A stretch of DNA of 64,000 bases from Deferrisoma camini S3R1 (GTDB taxonomy: Bacteria > Desulfobacterota > Deferrisomatia > Deferrisomatales > Deferrisomataceae), in contig NZ_JAFN01000001.1 in NCBI RefSeq assembly GCF_000526155.1, positions 1,947,014 through 2,011,013 on the forward strand. Reading direction: 5' to 3'. Positions 17,898-26,390 of this stretch are shown here, in pieces. The first letter of the stretch is position 1; each line of letters starts with the position of its first letter. A program made the position numbers and the translations under genes. The notes under the pieces were generated by a model. That model was not told where the DNA came from. It was given only the letters and a program-made list of their open reading frames with translations, and searched no databases.

Positions 17898-20065
17898 GAC
17901 TGGGCACCGTCCAAAGGCAACTCGATGAGGAAGCGGGTCCCCCGGGGCCGGTTGTCGTGGGCCCGGATGGATCCGCCGTGGTCCGACACGATGCTCTTCA
18001 CGATCGCGAGCCCCAGGCCCGTGCCCCCCTCCTTGGTGGAGAAGTACGGCTCGAACAGGCGCTGCCGCGCCTCGGGGCTGAGCCCCGGCCCGTTGTCCGC
18101 CACCGAGACCCGCACCCGGCGGGCGGAGGGGTCGTAGTCGGTGACCACCTCCACCCAGGCGTCGTCGCTGCCCTGGAGGGCGGCCACGGCGTTGTCCAGC
18201 AGGTTCACGAACACCCGGCGCATCTGCTCCCCGTCGACCAGCACGGTGGGCAGGTCCGGGTCCAGGTGGGCCTCGAACCGGATCTCGGGGTGGGCGGGCC
18301 GGTACAGGCCCACCACCTCGTCCACGAGCCGGTTCAGGTCCTCGGGGCCGGGCCGGCACTCGGGCATGCGGGCGAACCGGCTGAACGCGTTCACCAGGCG
18401 CTTGAGCCCCTCCACCTGGGCGACGATGGTCCGGGTGGCCTCGTCGAGCACGGCGCCGTCCTCCCGTTCGAGCAGGTCGGCGTACTTGCGGCGAAGCCGC
18501 TGGGCCGAGAGCTGGATCGGGGTCAGGGGGTTCTTGATCTCGTGGGCCATGCGCCGGGCCACCTCCTGCCAGGCCCGGGCCCGCTGGGCCAGCACCAGAT
18601 CGGTCAGGTCGTCCACCACGGCCACCGTGCCCAGGTGCCGGCCCTCGTCGTCGCGCAGCCGGGTCATGTGCACCATGAGGGTGCTGCGGCGGCCAGGCCC
18701 CTCCACGGTGACCTGGCGCTGGATCGTGTCGTGGCGCGACCGCTCCAGCTCCCGGCCGATCTCGGTGAGGGGGCGCTCCACCTCGGGGGGGAGCACGTCT
18801 CGGTACCGCCGGCCCACGCAGTCGGGCGGAAGCCCCAACAGGTCGCAGGCCGACGGGTTCACGGTGGTGATCCGCCCCTCCGGGTCCGCGCTCACCACCC
18901 CGGCCGTCACCCGGCTCAGCACGATCTCCATGTAGCGGCGCCGCTCCTCCAGCTCGGCGTTGGCCCGCTCGAGGGTGGCCTGGGTCCGCTCCACCTCGGC
19001 CCGGCTCGCCCTCAGGTCGCGGGTCATCCGGTTGAACGAGGCCACGAGCACCCCCACCTCGTCTCGGCTGGGCACGTCCAGCTCGAAGTTGAGGTCCCCC
19101 CCGGCCACCCGCTGGGTGGCCTCGGCCAGCTTCTGGATGGGGCCGGTGATCCCCCGGGCCAGGTAGAAGCCGAACCAGATGGCCGCGAACACGAGCAGCA
19201 GGGCCACCAGCAGAAGGGGCAGGATGTAGCTCACCTTGATCGGGGTCCGGAGGATCTGGAGCTGCCGGTACTCCTCGAACCCCGCCGTGATCTCCTCGAG
19301 GCGCTCCAGGGTTCGGCCGGGCAGGTGCACGTCGGCCACCACCACCCCCCCGGACGGGACCGGCACCGCGGCCCGGATGAAGTCGCCCCGGTCGGTGTTG
19401 AGGATGGTGGCGGCCTCGCGGCCCTCCAACGCCTCCTTCACCGGGGCCTCGTCCGCCGTGGGGGGCGGGGCCACGGGCCGCCCCCGCCGGGACGCCCCCG
19501 CCACGAGCCGCCCGTCCGGACCCAGCCGGTACACGGCGGCCAGGCCCAACGCCTCGACCCGGCGCTCCAGGTCCGGGGCTCCCAGGGGTTTCGCGATCCG
19601 GGCCACCGTGCGGGCACCGTCCAGGACCCGGTCCTCCTGCTCCCGGTAGTAGGCCCGGGCCACCTCCAGGGCCTGGCGCAGGGCGCCCTCCACCCGGTCG
19701 CTGAACCAGCTGTCGATGCTCCGGGCCAGGAACCCGGCGCTGGCCAGGAACAACAGGGCCGTGGGGATCACGGTGATCGCCAGGAACGCCAGCACGAGCT
19801 TGGTGCGAAGCCGGGACCCGAGCACCCCCCGCCGCCACTCGAACACCAGCTTGGTGAGGTTGCGCAGGCACAGATAGAGCAGGAGGAGCAGCAGGAGGAT
19901 GTGGAGGTTGACCAGGGCGAAGAACCCCAGGCTCTCCCGCACCGAGACGGTCCGGAACCCCATCAGCCGCCACAGCGCGGCCGCACCCAGGACCCAGAGG
20001 ATGAGCAGGATCAGCAGCCCCCCAAGCACCAGGGGGCGTCGGGCAAACCGGGCTCGCCGCGTCAT
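17894..20065 (-). CDS. membrane sensor histidine kinase, NtrY type
   Basis: A 723-residue kinase. Several transmembrane helices lie in the first 120 residues (LVLGGLLILLILWVLG, LHILLLLLLLYLCL, LVLAFLAITVIPTALLFLA), with a periplasmic domain to about residue 280 and another helix (ILPLLLVALLLVFAAIWFG). Next come HAMP (ARGITGPIQKLAEAT), PAS (VTAGVVSADPEGRITTVNP), the HisKA box MAHEIKNPLTPIQ and a complete ATPase (NLLDNAVAAL, VADNGPGL, GGTGLGLAIV). It overlaps its regulator (ATGA) and the DUF4390 gene (ATGA), so the three are translationally coupled. Confidence 0.94.
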
Positions 20066-20643
20066 GGCAGGTTCCGCGGCACCTCGACCACGTACCAGGG
20101 GGTCTCCAGGTCCCACAGGGCCACGAACGGCAGGATCCGGTGGAGCCGGAACGGGAGCCGGAACTCCTGGAGCCGCGCCCGGATCCTCAGGAAGGCAGGC
20201 CCCCCGCCCCGCAGGGCGTCCAGGGGCAGCAGGCTCATCCGCTCCACGCGGCCCAGCGCCGCCACGGCCCGGGCCAGGTCCGGTTCCTCGGGGCCGGCCG
20301 ACCCGTCCTCGAAGGTGACGTGGAACCGGTTCTGGAGGTTGTTCTTCTCGAGGGTGCGGGTCAGGCGCAGGTCCACCAGCACCTCGTCCCGGGCCCAGGC
20401 CTTGGGTCGGTCGATCCGGATCCAGAAGGTGAACCGAACCGGCAGGCCGCTCTCCAGGGTCTCGCGAAGTTGGGGAACCAGAGCCCCCTCCACGTGGAAC
20501 GACACCAGCAGGTCCGAACGGGGGCCCCGCTCCAGGAGCACGCCGTCGATGTACGGCCCCTTGTCGCCGGCGGCCGAGGCCGGGGACGCCAGCAGGAGAC
20601 CCAGCAAGATCAAGATCGAGGGGAAGAGTCGTCGCGTCACCAC
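20062..20643 (-). CDS. DUF4390 exported protein
   Basis: A 193-residue protein of unknown biochemical role. A signal peptide (LFPSILILLGLLLASPASAA) precedes a beta-rich domain with YIDGVLLERGPRSDLLVSFHVEGAL and the C-terminal PWYVVEVPRNLP typical of DUF4390. Two GTG codons (20643, 20640) are possible starts behind GGGAG. It overlaps the NtrY-type kinase by ATGA. DUF4390 genes commonly lie beside NtrY/NtrX in this group, so it may be a periplasmic partner of the sensor. Confidence 0.85.
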   Translation of the reverse strand: MVTRRLFPSILILLGLLLASPASAAGDKGPYIDGVLLERGPRSDLLVSFHVEGALVPQLRETLESGLPVRFTFWIRIDRPKAWARDEVLVDLRLTRTLEKNNLQNRFHVTFEDGSAGPEEPDLARAVAALGRVERMSLLPLDALRGGGPAFLRIRARLQEFRLPFRLHRILPFVALWDLETPWYVVEVPRNLP

Positions 20644-20680
20644 CGGGCTCCCGAAGCCGTGGGATCACCCAAAAAAGGTG

Positions 20681-20709
20681 ATTTTAGGCGACGGGTCCCG
20701 TGGGGACAA
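20681..20709 (-). promoter_or_regulatory. sigma-70-type promoter of the DUF4390-kinase-regulator operon
   Basis: TTGTCC (20709-20704) and TAAAAT (20686-20681) with a 17-base spacer, reading toward the DUF4390 gene, whose start is 38 bases further on. A small hairpin (ATCACC/GGTGAT with a T-rich loop) lies just downstream at about 20665-20683. Confidence 0.6.
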
Positions 20710-20844
20710 GGAGAAGGCGCGCCGGCGGTGATCCGCCGGGTCCATGTTGATCCGGCGACGAGAACAAGCTCGCTCTTTCCGGACGGCGGGGCGACAGGGA
20801 AGCCCCCTTCGGCCGCTGCGCGCCCCTGCGGTGGAGAAGGATAA

Positions 20845-21150
20845 CGTGCGTTGGTCCGGGGCCATTGCCGGCGGCGGGGCATAGGGTCTGCTTCCGGCCG
20901 CGCGCGAAGCCGGGCATGAGATTCGCCGCGCAGGCACGGGGCACCAACGGTGGTTTCATGACCGTCCGGCCGGGGACCGAACGGTTTCACGGTGCGAGCG
21001 TTGGAGGCGCTGCGCGGCGAGCTAAGGAGCCGCACGCGGCTCTCCAGCAGACCCCATGCCCCCCGACTCCGGTGTCGAGACGAGCTTCCGACCAACGACC
21101 AACGACCAACGACCAACGACCGAAGCTACATGGAAGCGCGTCTGTTTACC
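20845..21150. repeat. composite repeat, inverted orientation, with four heptamers
   Basis: The core palindrome runs from about 20875 to 21062 in the opposite orientation to the 3271 copy. Its arms are GGCATAGGGTCTGC and GCAGACCCCATGCC. It is followed at 21090-21126 by heptamers GACCAAC three times, then GACCGAAGCTAC, the usual boundary of the heptamer module. The repeat and its flanks, including the TTTACCCGTCGGGTCAAC end near 21145-21162, fill the gap between the DUF4390 promoter region and lpxC. No supportable gene is present. Confidence 0.85.
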
Positions 21151-21159
21151 CGTCGGGTC

Positions 21160-21193
21160 AACAAGAAAAGCCGGCCCCAGGGGGAGACCGGCT
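21160..21193 (-). terminator. intrinsic terminator of lpxC
   Basis: On the minus strand, AGCCGG and CCGGCT form the stem, with further pairing of CCCC and GGGG inside, and TTTTCTTGTT follows. It is 31 bases beyond the lpxC stop. Confidence 0.65.
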
Positions 21194-21223
21194 GCAGAGG
21201 GGTTCGAAAAGGGGGGCGCCGGC

Positions 21224-22150
21224 TCAGGCGGGGGCCGGGGCCAGCTCCGGCCGGGCATGGCTCCACGCCGGCCTCCAGGGCGGCCGGGGGTCCGAATCGG
21301 CGTAAGACCAGGCGTCGGGGCGGCTCAGGAGGGTCTTGACCAGCTGGTCGTGGAGGGCGTGGCCGCCTTTGTGCACGATCAGGTGCCCCTCGATCCGGTG
21401 GCCCATCAGCGCCAGGTCGCCCACCGCGTCGAGGATCTTATGGCGCACGGGCTCGTCGGGCATCCGCAGCCCCTCGGGGTTGAGGACCCGGTCCCCCTCC
21501 ACCACCACGGCGTTCTCCAGGCTGCCGCCCCGGGCCTTGCCGTTGCGGCGCAGGAACTCCACCTCGTGGAGGAACCCGAAGGTGCGGGCGGGCGCCACGG
21601 CCTCGGCGAACCGCTCCGGCGTCACGTCCAGGAAGAAGTGTTGGCTCCCCGGAAACCGGCCGTCGAAGTCGATGGAGTACGTCACCCGAAACCCCCGGCC
21701 GGGCCGGATCAGGCAGAACTTGTCCCCGTTGCGCACCCGCACCGGCTTCTCGATCCGGATCGTGCGCCGGGGCCGCCCCAAGGGCCGCACCCCTGCGGCG
21801 AGCACGGCCTCCACGTACGGCAGCGCGCTTCCGTCCAGGATCGGGAGTTCGGGGCCGTCCACCTCGATGCGGGCGTTGTCCACCCCCAGCCCGGCCAGGG
21901 CTGCGAGGCAGTGCTCCACCGTGGACACCTCGACCCCGTCCCGGCCTAGCACCGTGGCCAGGGTGGTGTCGGTCACGAACCGGCTCTCGGCCGGAATCTC
22001 CACCGCCGGAGACAGGTCGGTCCGGACGAACCGGATCCCCGCGTCGGCCGGGGCCGGGGCGATCCGCATCCTCACGGTCTCGCCGGTGTGCAGGGCCACC
22101 CCCTTCAGGTGCACCGACCGCTTCACGGTCGTTTGGTAGGTCTCGCTCAT
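21224..22150 (-). CDS. lpxC: UDP-3-O-acyl-N-acetylglucosamine deacetylase
   Basis: Zinc enzyme of the first committed step of lipid A synthesis. A 308-residue protein with the characteristic segments TVKRSVHLKGVALHTGE, VSTVEHCLAALAG (zinc histidine), ELPILDGSALPYVEA, and the C-terminal HKILDAVGDLALMGHRIEG with the remaining zinc ligands. The ATG at 22150 has GGAGG upstream. An upstream in-frame start at 22198 would add 16 residues not found in the family. It lies alone, behind a sigma-54-like promoter and before its own terminator, instead of in the usual cell-division cluster. Confidence 0.96.
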   Translation of the reverse strand: MSETYQTTVKRSVHLKGVALHTGETVRMRIAPAPADAGIRFVRTDLSPAVEIPAESRFVTDTTLATVLGRDGVEVSTVEHCLAALAGLGVDNARIEVDGPELPILDGSALPYVEAVLAAGVRPLGRPRRTIRIEKPVRVRNGDKFCLIRPGRGFRVTYSIDFDGRFPGSQHFFLDVTPERFAEAVAPARTFGFLHEVEFLRRNGKARGGSLENAVVVEGDRVLNPEGLRMPDEPVRHKILDAVGDLALMGHRIEGHLIVHKGGHALHDQLVKTLLSRPDAWSYADSDPRPPWRPAWSHARPELAPAPA

Positions 22151-22213
22151 TGCCTCGCTTCCTCCCGTGCGGACCCGGACAGTCGAGTCCCGAATCACCA
22201 GAGGTTGCTTATT

Positions 22214-22229
22214 AGCAAGGCCCGTGCCA
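22214..22229 (-). promoter_or_regulatory. sigma-54 (-24/-12) promoter upstream of lpxC
   Basis: Read on the minus strand the sequence is TGGCACG, GGCC, TTGCT, an exact match to the family consensus TGGCACGN4TTGCW. Transcription would start near 22203, about 50 bases before lpxC. A sigma-54 activator is encoded 4 kb away. Confidence 0.7.
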
Positions 22230-22451
22230 TGAGCTCAAAGAAACCCGGCAACCGGCAACACGCCGAAATCATTGGCCGCGTACCGGTTCGGCCCGGCACG
22301 CGGCCGGCCGGCAGTGGCGTCTTTTCCACGCGCCGCCCCTGGGGAGTGGCCGAAACGCAACAGCGCTCCCCGTGTAAACCCCTGGCCCTTGCCGTGCGTC
22401 CACATGGGCACAACGCCGCGGCAACCGACCCGAAGATCGTCCGTTCTTCCC

Positions 22452-22766
22452 GGTAACTTCGGTCGTTGGTCATTAGTCGTTGGTCGGGGGCCTTCGGCCC
22501 GCTAGGCGGCCGGGCGGCTCTCGAATCGCGCCAAAGCTCGGGGGCATGGGGCCTGCTGGAGAGCCGGGCGCGGCCCCTTAGCTCGCCGCGCAGTGCCTCT
22601 GACGCTTGGACCACGAAATGGTTCGGATTCCACATAGTTGCCATGAAACCAGCTCTTCAGTCCCGTGCCTGCGCGGCGAATTTCATGCCCGGCTTCGCGC
22701 CCGGCCGGAGGCAGGTCCCTTGCCCCGCCCTCCGAGGTGACACGCCTAATTTGTCGCCGGGTTAAT
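22452..22766. repeat. composite repeat: heptamers, UUCG hairpin, octamers, palindromic core
   Basis: The boundary GTAACTTC is followed by heptamers of the GGTCGTT type (22461-22488), the GGGCCTTCGGCCCGC hairpin, one or two octamers (22501-22520), and the core (22541-22729), with the far end CGCCTAATTTGTCGCCGGGTTAA. It lies upstream of the lipoprotein gene. A GGCCCC-CGAA-GGGGCC hairpin ends at 22802, just before that gene's ribosome binding site. The remaining 22230-22451 stretch shows nothing I can support. Confidence 0.85.
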
Positions 22767-22814
22767 ACCCTTCCCTCGTTGTTCGGCCCCCGAAGGGGCC
22801 AAAGGAGGCTTGCG

Positions 22815-24641
22815 ATGAAGAGACGACGACCGCTGCGCGCAACCCTGACCGTTGCCGCCGCAACCCTCGCGCTGTTCCTGGCCGCCTGCGGCGGCGGGAC
22901 CGGCTCCACAACCTCGTCGACCTCGTCCGACGGGGGCGAGGTGCTCGTCGGCCTGACCGACGCCGAAGGGGACTTTCTCCGGTACGAAGTGGACGTGGAG
23001 GGCCTGGAGCTCACCCGGGCCGACGGGACCGCGGTGGAGACGATCCCCCTGGACACCCGCATCGACTTCGCCCAACTCACCGACCTGACCGAGTTCGTCA
23101 CGGCGGCCACCGTGCCGAACGGCACGTACGTGGCGGCCAGGCTCACCTTGGACTACACGAACGCCCTGATCGAGGTGGAGGGGGCCGACGGCTCGGCCCT
23201 GGAGGCCGTGGCCGTGGGCGAGGACGGCACCCCCCTGGACACCCTCGAGCTCGACGTGACCCTGGACAACGCGAACCACCTGGTGGTGGCCCCCGGGACC
23301 CCGGCGATGCTCACCCTGGACTTCGACCTGTCGGCGAACCACGAGGTGGACCTCTCCACCTCCCCGGCCACGGTCACCGTGCAGCCCACCCTGCACGCCG
23401 CCGTGGAGCCCGACCCCTCCAAGATCCACCGCGTCCGGGGGCTGCTCGGGGCGGTGGACGAGGAGGCCGACACGTTCCGGGTGCTGCGGCCGCCGTTCCG
23501 GAGCCCCCGTCGTCCCGTCCGGTCGATCACCGTGGCCACCTCGGAGAGCACCGAGTTCCAGGTGAACGGGGCGAGCGCCTCGGGAGCCGAAGGCCTGGCC
23601 CTGCTGGCCGAGGCCTCCGCCGACCCGGCCGTGCCGGTGGTGGTGCGGGGCGGTGTGGACGGGGAGACCGGCACGTTCCGGGCCACCGAGGTCCTGGCCG
23701 GGACCAGCGCGCCGGGGGGAGAGCACGACGGCCTGATCGGCGTGGTGGTGGCCCGGGACGACACCTCGCTCACCGTTCGGGGGGCCGCCCTCGACCGGAG
23801 CATGGGGGCCCTGTTCGTGGGCGAGGACGTGACCGTGACCTGGACGGACGACGTGGTCGTGACCCGGGCCCTGGATCCGAACGGCATCTACACGCCGGCC
23901 GACGTGTCCGTGGGGCAGCGGGTGCGGCTCCTGGGAACCTACGCGGAGGGCGGCGGCACGGCCGCGTTCCAGGCCGAGCGTATTCGCATGCTCGTGACCC
24001 GGATCGCGGGCACGGTGAACGATCTCCAGGAGGGGGAGGTCCGGCTCGCCCTGGAGCACATCGAGGGACGCCGGCCCGACGTCTTCGACTTCACGGGCAC
24101 CGGCTCCGCGTCGGCGGACGACGCCGATCCGGACAACTACCAGGTGAGCACCGGCGGCCTCTCCCTGGACGGCGTGGCCGCCGACGCCCCGGTGCGGGTG
24201 TTCGGGTTCGTGACCCCGTTCGGCCAGGCCCCCCCGGACTTCGAGGCCGTGACCGTGGCCGACTACTCCGAGGCGACGGCCCGGCTCCGGGGGCGGTGGG
24301 CAGCCGGCAGCGGGACGGAGCTCTCGGTGGCCGAAGGGGGGCTCATCCTGGACCTGACCGACGCGGGTGCGCTCCGCCACGTGTTCCGGGGCGGCATCGC
24401 CACGGAGCTCGCCGCGGAGCCCGCGCCCACGGTGGCGCCGGAGAACCCGGACCGCGGCCTGTTCGTCATCCACCGGCGGGGGGAGCCCACCGAGGTGTAC
24501 GGCCGGTACGCCGAGTTCGCCGACGCCCTCGGGGCCGAGCTGGCCGGCGGCCGCCATGTGGCGTTCCTGTCGGGGCTGGGCGCGTTCGACCCCGCCACCC
24601 AGACCCTCACGGCCCGGCGGATCTTCGTGCGGCTCCGGTGA
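22815..24641 (+). CDS. DUF4382-type lipoprotein with repeated beta domains
   Basis: A 608-residue lipoprotein. The signal peptide ends in the lipobox LAACGGG, followed by a Ser/Thr-rich linker. Residues about 40-200 (VLVGLTDAEGDFLRYEVDVEGLELTRADG, and the long VTLDNANHLVVAPG region) look like DUF4382. The rest is a series of short beta-rich modules with VRGLLGAVDEEADTFRV and LIGVVVARDDTSLTVRG motifs, reminiscent of DUF5666. It is probably anchored in the outer membrane. Its function is unknown. The start has a near-perfect AAAGGAGG. It is monocistronic between a repeat and a strong hairpin. Confidence 0.85.
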   Translation: MKRRRPLRATLTVAAATLALFLAACGGGTGSTTSSTSSDGGEVLVGLTDAEGDFLRYEVDVEGLELTRADGTAVETIPLDTRIDFAQLTDLTEFVTAATVPNGTYVAARLTLDYTNALIEVEGADGSALEAVAVGEDGTPLDTLELDVTLDNANHLVVAPGTPAMLTLDFDLSANHEVDLSTSPATVTVQPTLHAAVEPDPSKIHRVRGLLGAVDEEADTFRVLRPPFRSPRRPVRSITVATSESTEFQVNGASASGAEGLALLAEASADPAVPVVVRGGVDGETGTFRATEVLAGTSAPGGEHDGLIGVVVARDDTSLTVRGAALDRSMGALFVGEDVTVTWTDDVVVTRALDPNGIYTPADVSVGQRVRLLGTYAEGGGTAAFQAERIRMLVTRIAGTVNDLQEGEVRLALEHIEGRRPDVFDFTGTGSASADDADPDNYQVSTGGLSLDGVAADAPVRVFGFVTPFGQAPPDFEAVTVADYSEATARLRGRWAAGSGTELSVAEGGLILDLTDAGALRHVFRGGIATELAAEPAPTVAPENPDRGLFVIHRRGEPTEVYGRYAEFADALGAELAGGRHVAFLSGLGAFDPATQTLTARRIFVRLR

Positions 24642-24660
24642 GGGGAATCCGAGCATCTCG

Positions 24661-24693
24661 GAGGGAGAGCCCGGGCTTGCCGGGCTCTCCCTC
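24661..24693 (+). terminator. perfect 14-bp hairpin after the lipoprotein gene
   Basis: GAGGGAGAGCCCGG (24661-24674) pairs exactly with CCGGGCTCTCCCTC (24680-24693) around GCTTG. It begins 20 bases after the stop. No T tract follows, so termination strength is uncertain. Confidence 0.6.
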
Positions 24694-24711
24694 TATGAAC
24701 CCAGCGATCAA

Positions 24712-24960
24712 ATACGCGCCCCCGCCCCGGATCGGAGGGCAAGGGACCTGCTGGAGAGCCGGGCCCGGCCCCTTTGCTCGCCGCGCAGCGCCTCCTGCGT
24801 CCGGACCGCGAAATGGCACCCATTCCAAGGAGTTGTAATGGAACCAACTCCCGTGTCTCGTGCCTGCGCGGCGAATCTCAACACCCGGCTTCGCGCCCGG
24901 CCGGAGGCAGGTCCCTTGCCCCGCCTCCGGAAAAACGCGCCTGTCTTGTTGCCGGGTCAA
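24712..24960. repeat. palindromic repeat copy
   Basis: The core arms are GGGCAAGGGACCTGC (about 24737-24751) and GCAGGTCCCTTGCCCC (about 24907-24922), with inner arms CTCGCCGCGCAG and CTGCGCGGCGAAT. The right boundary GTTGCCGGGTCAA, read on the minus strand as TTGACCCGGCAAC, supplies the TGA stop of the 56-residue gene. Confidence 0.82.
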
Positions 24961-25127
24961 TAGCGCGCCGGATCCACCCACTCCAGAAACTTCGCCAGAC
25001 CGGCGGCCATGGCGTAGAACAGCGCCGCCCAGAACGCCATGTGCAGGAACTTCCGGAACGGGGAGCGGTTTCCCAGCACCCCGGGATCCTTTTTCTCCGG
25101 CGCGTCCTTGTTCTCCGAAACGCTCAC
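24957..25127 (-). CDS. 56-residue single-pass membrane peptide coupled to a histidine kinase
   Basis: A small protein not previously recognisable to me. The GTG start at 25127 overlaps the kinase stop as GTGA. It begins with a charged segment (VSVSENKDAPEKKDPG), then RSPFRKFLHM, one hydrophobic helix (AFWAALFYAMAAGLAKF) and the tail LEWVDPARY. Codon use is GC3-rich like its neighbours, and the overlap argues for real, coupled translation. It may tether or inhibit the soluble kinase at the membrane, but this is inference from position. The stop codon is the TGA of a repeat boundary. Confidence 0.7.
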   Translation of the reverse strand: MSVSENKDAPEKKDPGVLGNRSPFRKFLHMAFWAALFYAMAAGLAKFLEWVDPARY

Positions 25128-26182
25128 GGCTCTTCTCTCCCTCGGTCGCGGTCCGTGCCGCTGGAGGCCGGGATCTCCATCCAGAACCGGCTCCCCCCCG
25201 ACGGCAGGTTCTTCGCCCCGACCTGGCCCCCGTGCATGTGCACCAACTCACGGCAGATGTGAAGACCCAGGCCGTGGCCCCGCCCCACGGTTCGGGCCAG
25301 CCCACCCTGACGGTACCGGTCGAACAGGCAGGCCATGGCCTCCGGATCGATCCCCGGCCCCTCGTCGTCCACCTCGAACCGCACCCGCCCCGCCTCCTCC
25401 CGCACCCGCAGCCGCACGGTCTTCCCCGACGGCGTGAACTTGACCGCGTTCTGGAGCAGGTTCCCCAGCGCCTGGGCCAGGCGGTCCGGGTCGGCGGTGA
25501 TCTCGAGATCGGACACCTCGCCCTCCACCTCCACAGACACCCCTTTGCCCTGCGCCACCGAAGCGTGGAGGGCCGCAATCCGATCGACGAACTCCCGAAG
25601 CCGCACCGGCCGGGGCTCGAACGGCAGCTGCCCCTGCTCCAGGCGACGCGCCGTCAGAAGGTCGTCCACCAGCCGGTTCATGGCCGCCACGGCCTGCAGG
25701 ATGCGATCCACGTACTCCTGCTGACGCGGGCTCAGGCCGTCCGTGCCGGCCGAACGCCGCAGGAGCTGGGCGAACCCCTGGATCGCCACCAGGGGGGTGC
25801 GCAGATCGTGGGCAACGATGCTGAGGAGCTCCTCCTTCTGATCCCTCAGCTCCGCCAGCCGGCGGTCCCTCTCCCGGAGGGCGTCGCGGATGGCCAGCAG
25901 CCTCTCTCGGCTCTGCTCCAACGCCTCACCCAGGTCCGCCGGGGCCCCGCTGCCCGCCGCCAGGGCCTGTCGGGCCCGGGCGGCCGAGTGGAGCAGCCCC
26001 TCTTCCCCCCGAGCCTCCCGCAGGACCTCCCCCAACAGGGCCTCGGCCTCCTCCCAGGCGAGCCATGGGCCCCACGAGGCCCCCTGGTCCAGCTGCTCCC
26101 GCAGACGGCACACCTCCTCGGCCAAGGCCTCCCGTTCGTCCTCCAGGGCCTGGATCCGGCGTTTGTCGTCGTGGGTTCCCAT
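25124..26182 (-). CDS. soluble histidine kinase
   Basis: A 352-residue kinase with no transmembrane helix. About 110 residues of predicted coiled coil (RRIQALEDEREALAEEV, then QSRERLLAIRDALRERDRRL) precede the HisKA box VAHDLRTPLVAIQGF, followed by a complete ATPase (NLLQNAVKFT, VDDEGPGIDP, GHGLGLHICRELV). No sensor domain is recognisable, so the coiled coil or the small membrane partner must supply the input. The ATG at 26182 has GGAGGG upstream; the longer reading frame above it is antisense. No cognate regulator is adjacent, so it is an orphan kinase. Confidence 0.92.
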   Translation of the reverse strand: MGTHDDKRRIQALEDEREALAEEVCRLREQLDQGASWGPWLAWEEAEALLGEVLREARGEEGLLHSAARARQALAAGSGAPADLGEALEQSRERLLAIRDALRERDRRLAELRDQKEELLSIVAHDLRTPLVAIQGFAQLLRRSAGTDGLSPRQQEYVDRILQAVAAMNRLVDDLLTARRLEQGQLPFEPRPVRLREFVDRIAALHASVAQGKGVSVEVEGEVSDLEITADPDRLAQALGNLLQNAVKFTPSGKTVRLRVREEAGRVRFEVDDEGPGIDPEAMACLFDRYRQGGLARTVGRGHGLGLHICRELVHMHGGQVGAKNLPSGGSRFWMEIPASSGTDRDRGREEP

Positions 26183-26256
26183 GTGAATCCCTCCGCGTGG
26201 GTCCCGGAGCCCCCCTTGGGGGCAGCCCGTCCCCTCGTCGGCCGCAGTTCGCCCCG

Positions 26257-26286
26257 ATTCTACCCGCACCCTCCGAGATGTTGCCA
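26257..26286 (-). promoter_or_regulatory. possible promoter of the soluble kinase
   Basis: TAGAAT (26262-26257) is preceded, after 18 bases, by TGGCAA (26286-26281) on the minus strand. The -35 is poor. The rest of the divergent gap to cobQ shows no cobalamin riboswitch that I can recognise. Confidence 0.35.
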
Positions 26287-26390
26287 GGGCCGAGGGCCTG
26301 CCTCGGCCTCGACAGAGGGCAGGGCTTGGGCTTGCCCCGCCGGTCGGCCGCGTCCACAATAGGCGGCCCTTCTCCCTTCGGAGGCGTGCC

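Noticed and set aside
22230-22451. Cyclic-di-GMP or other riboswitch upstream of lpxC
   Set aside because: Some stem-loops are possible, but no known consensus could be matched by eye.
26183-26390. Cobalamin riboswitch upstream of cobQ
   Set aside because: I could not find the B12-box or the expected stem arrangement in this 208-base gap.
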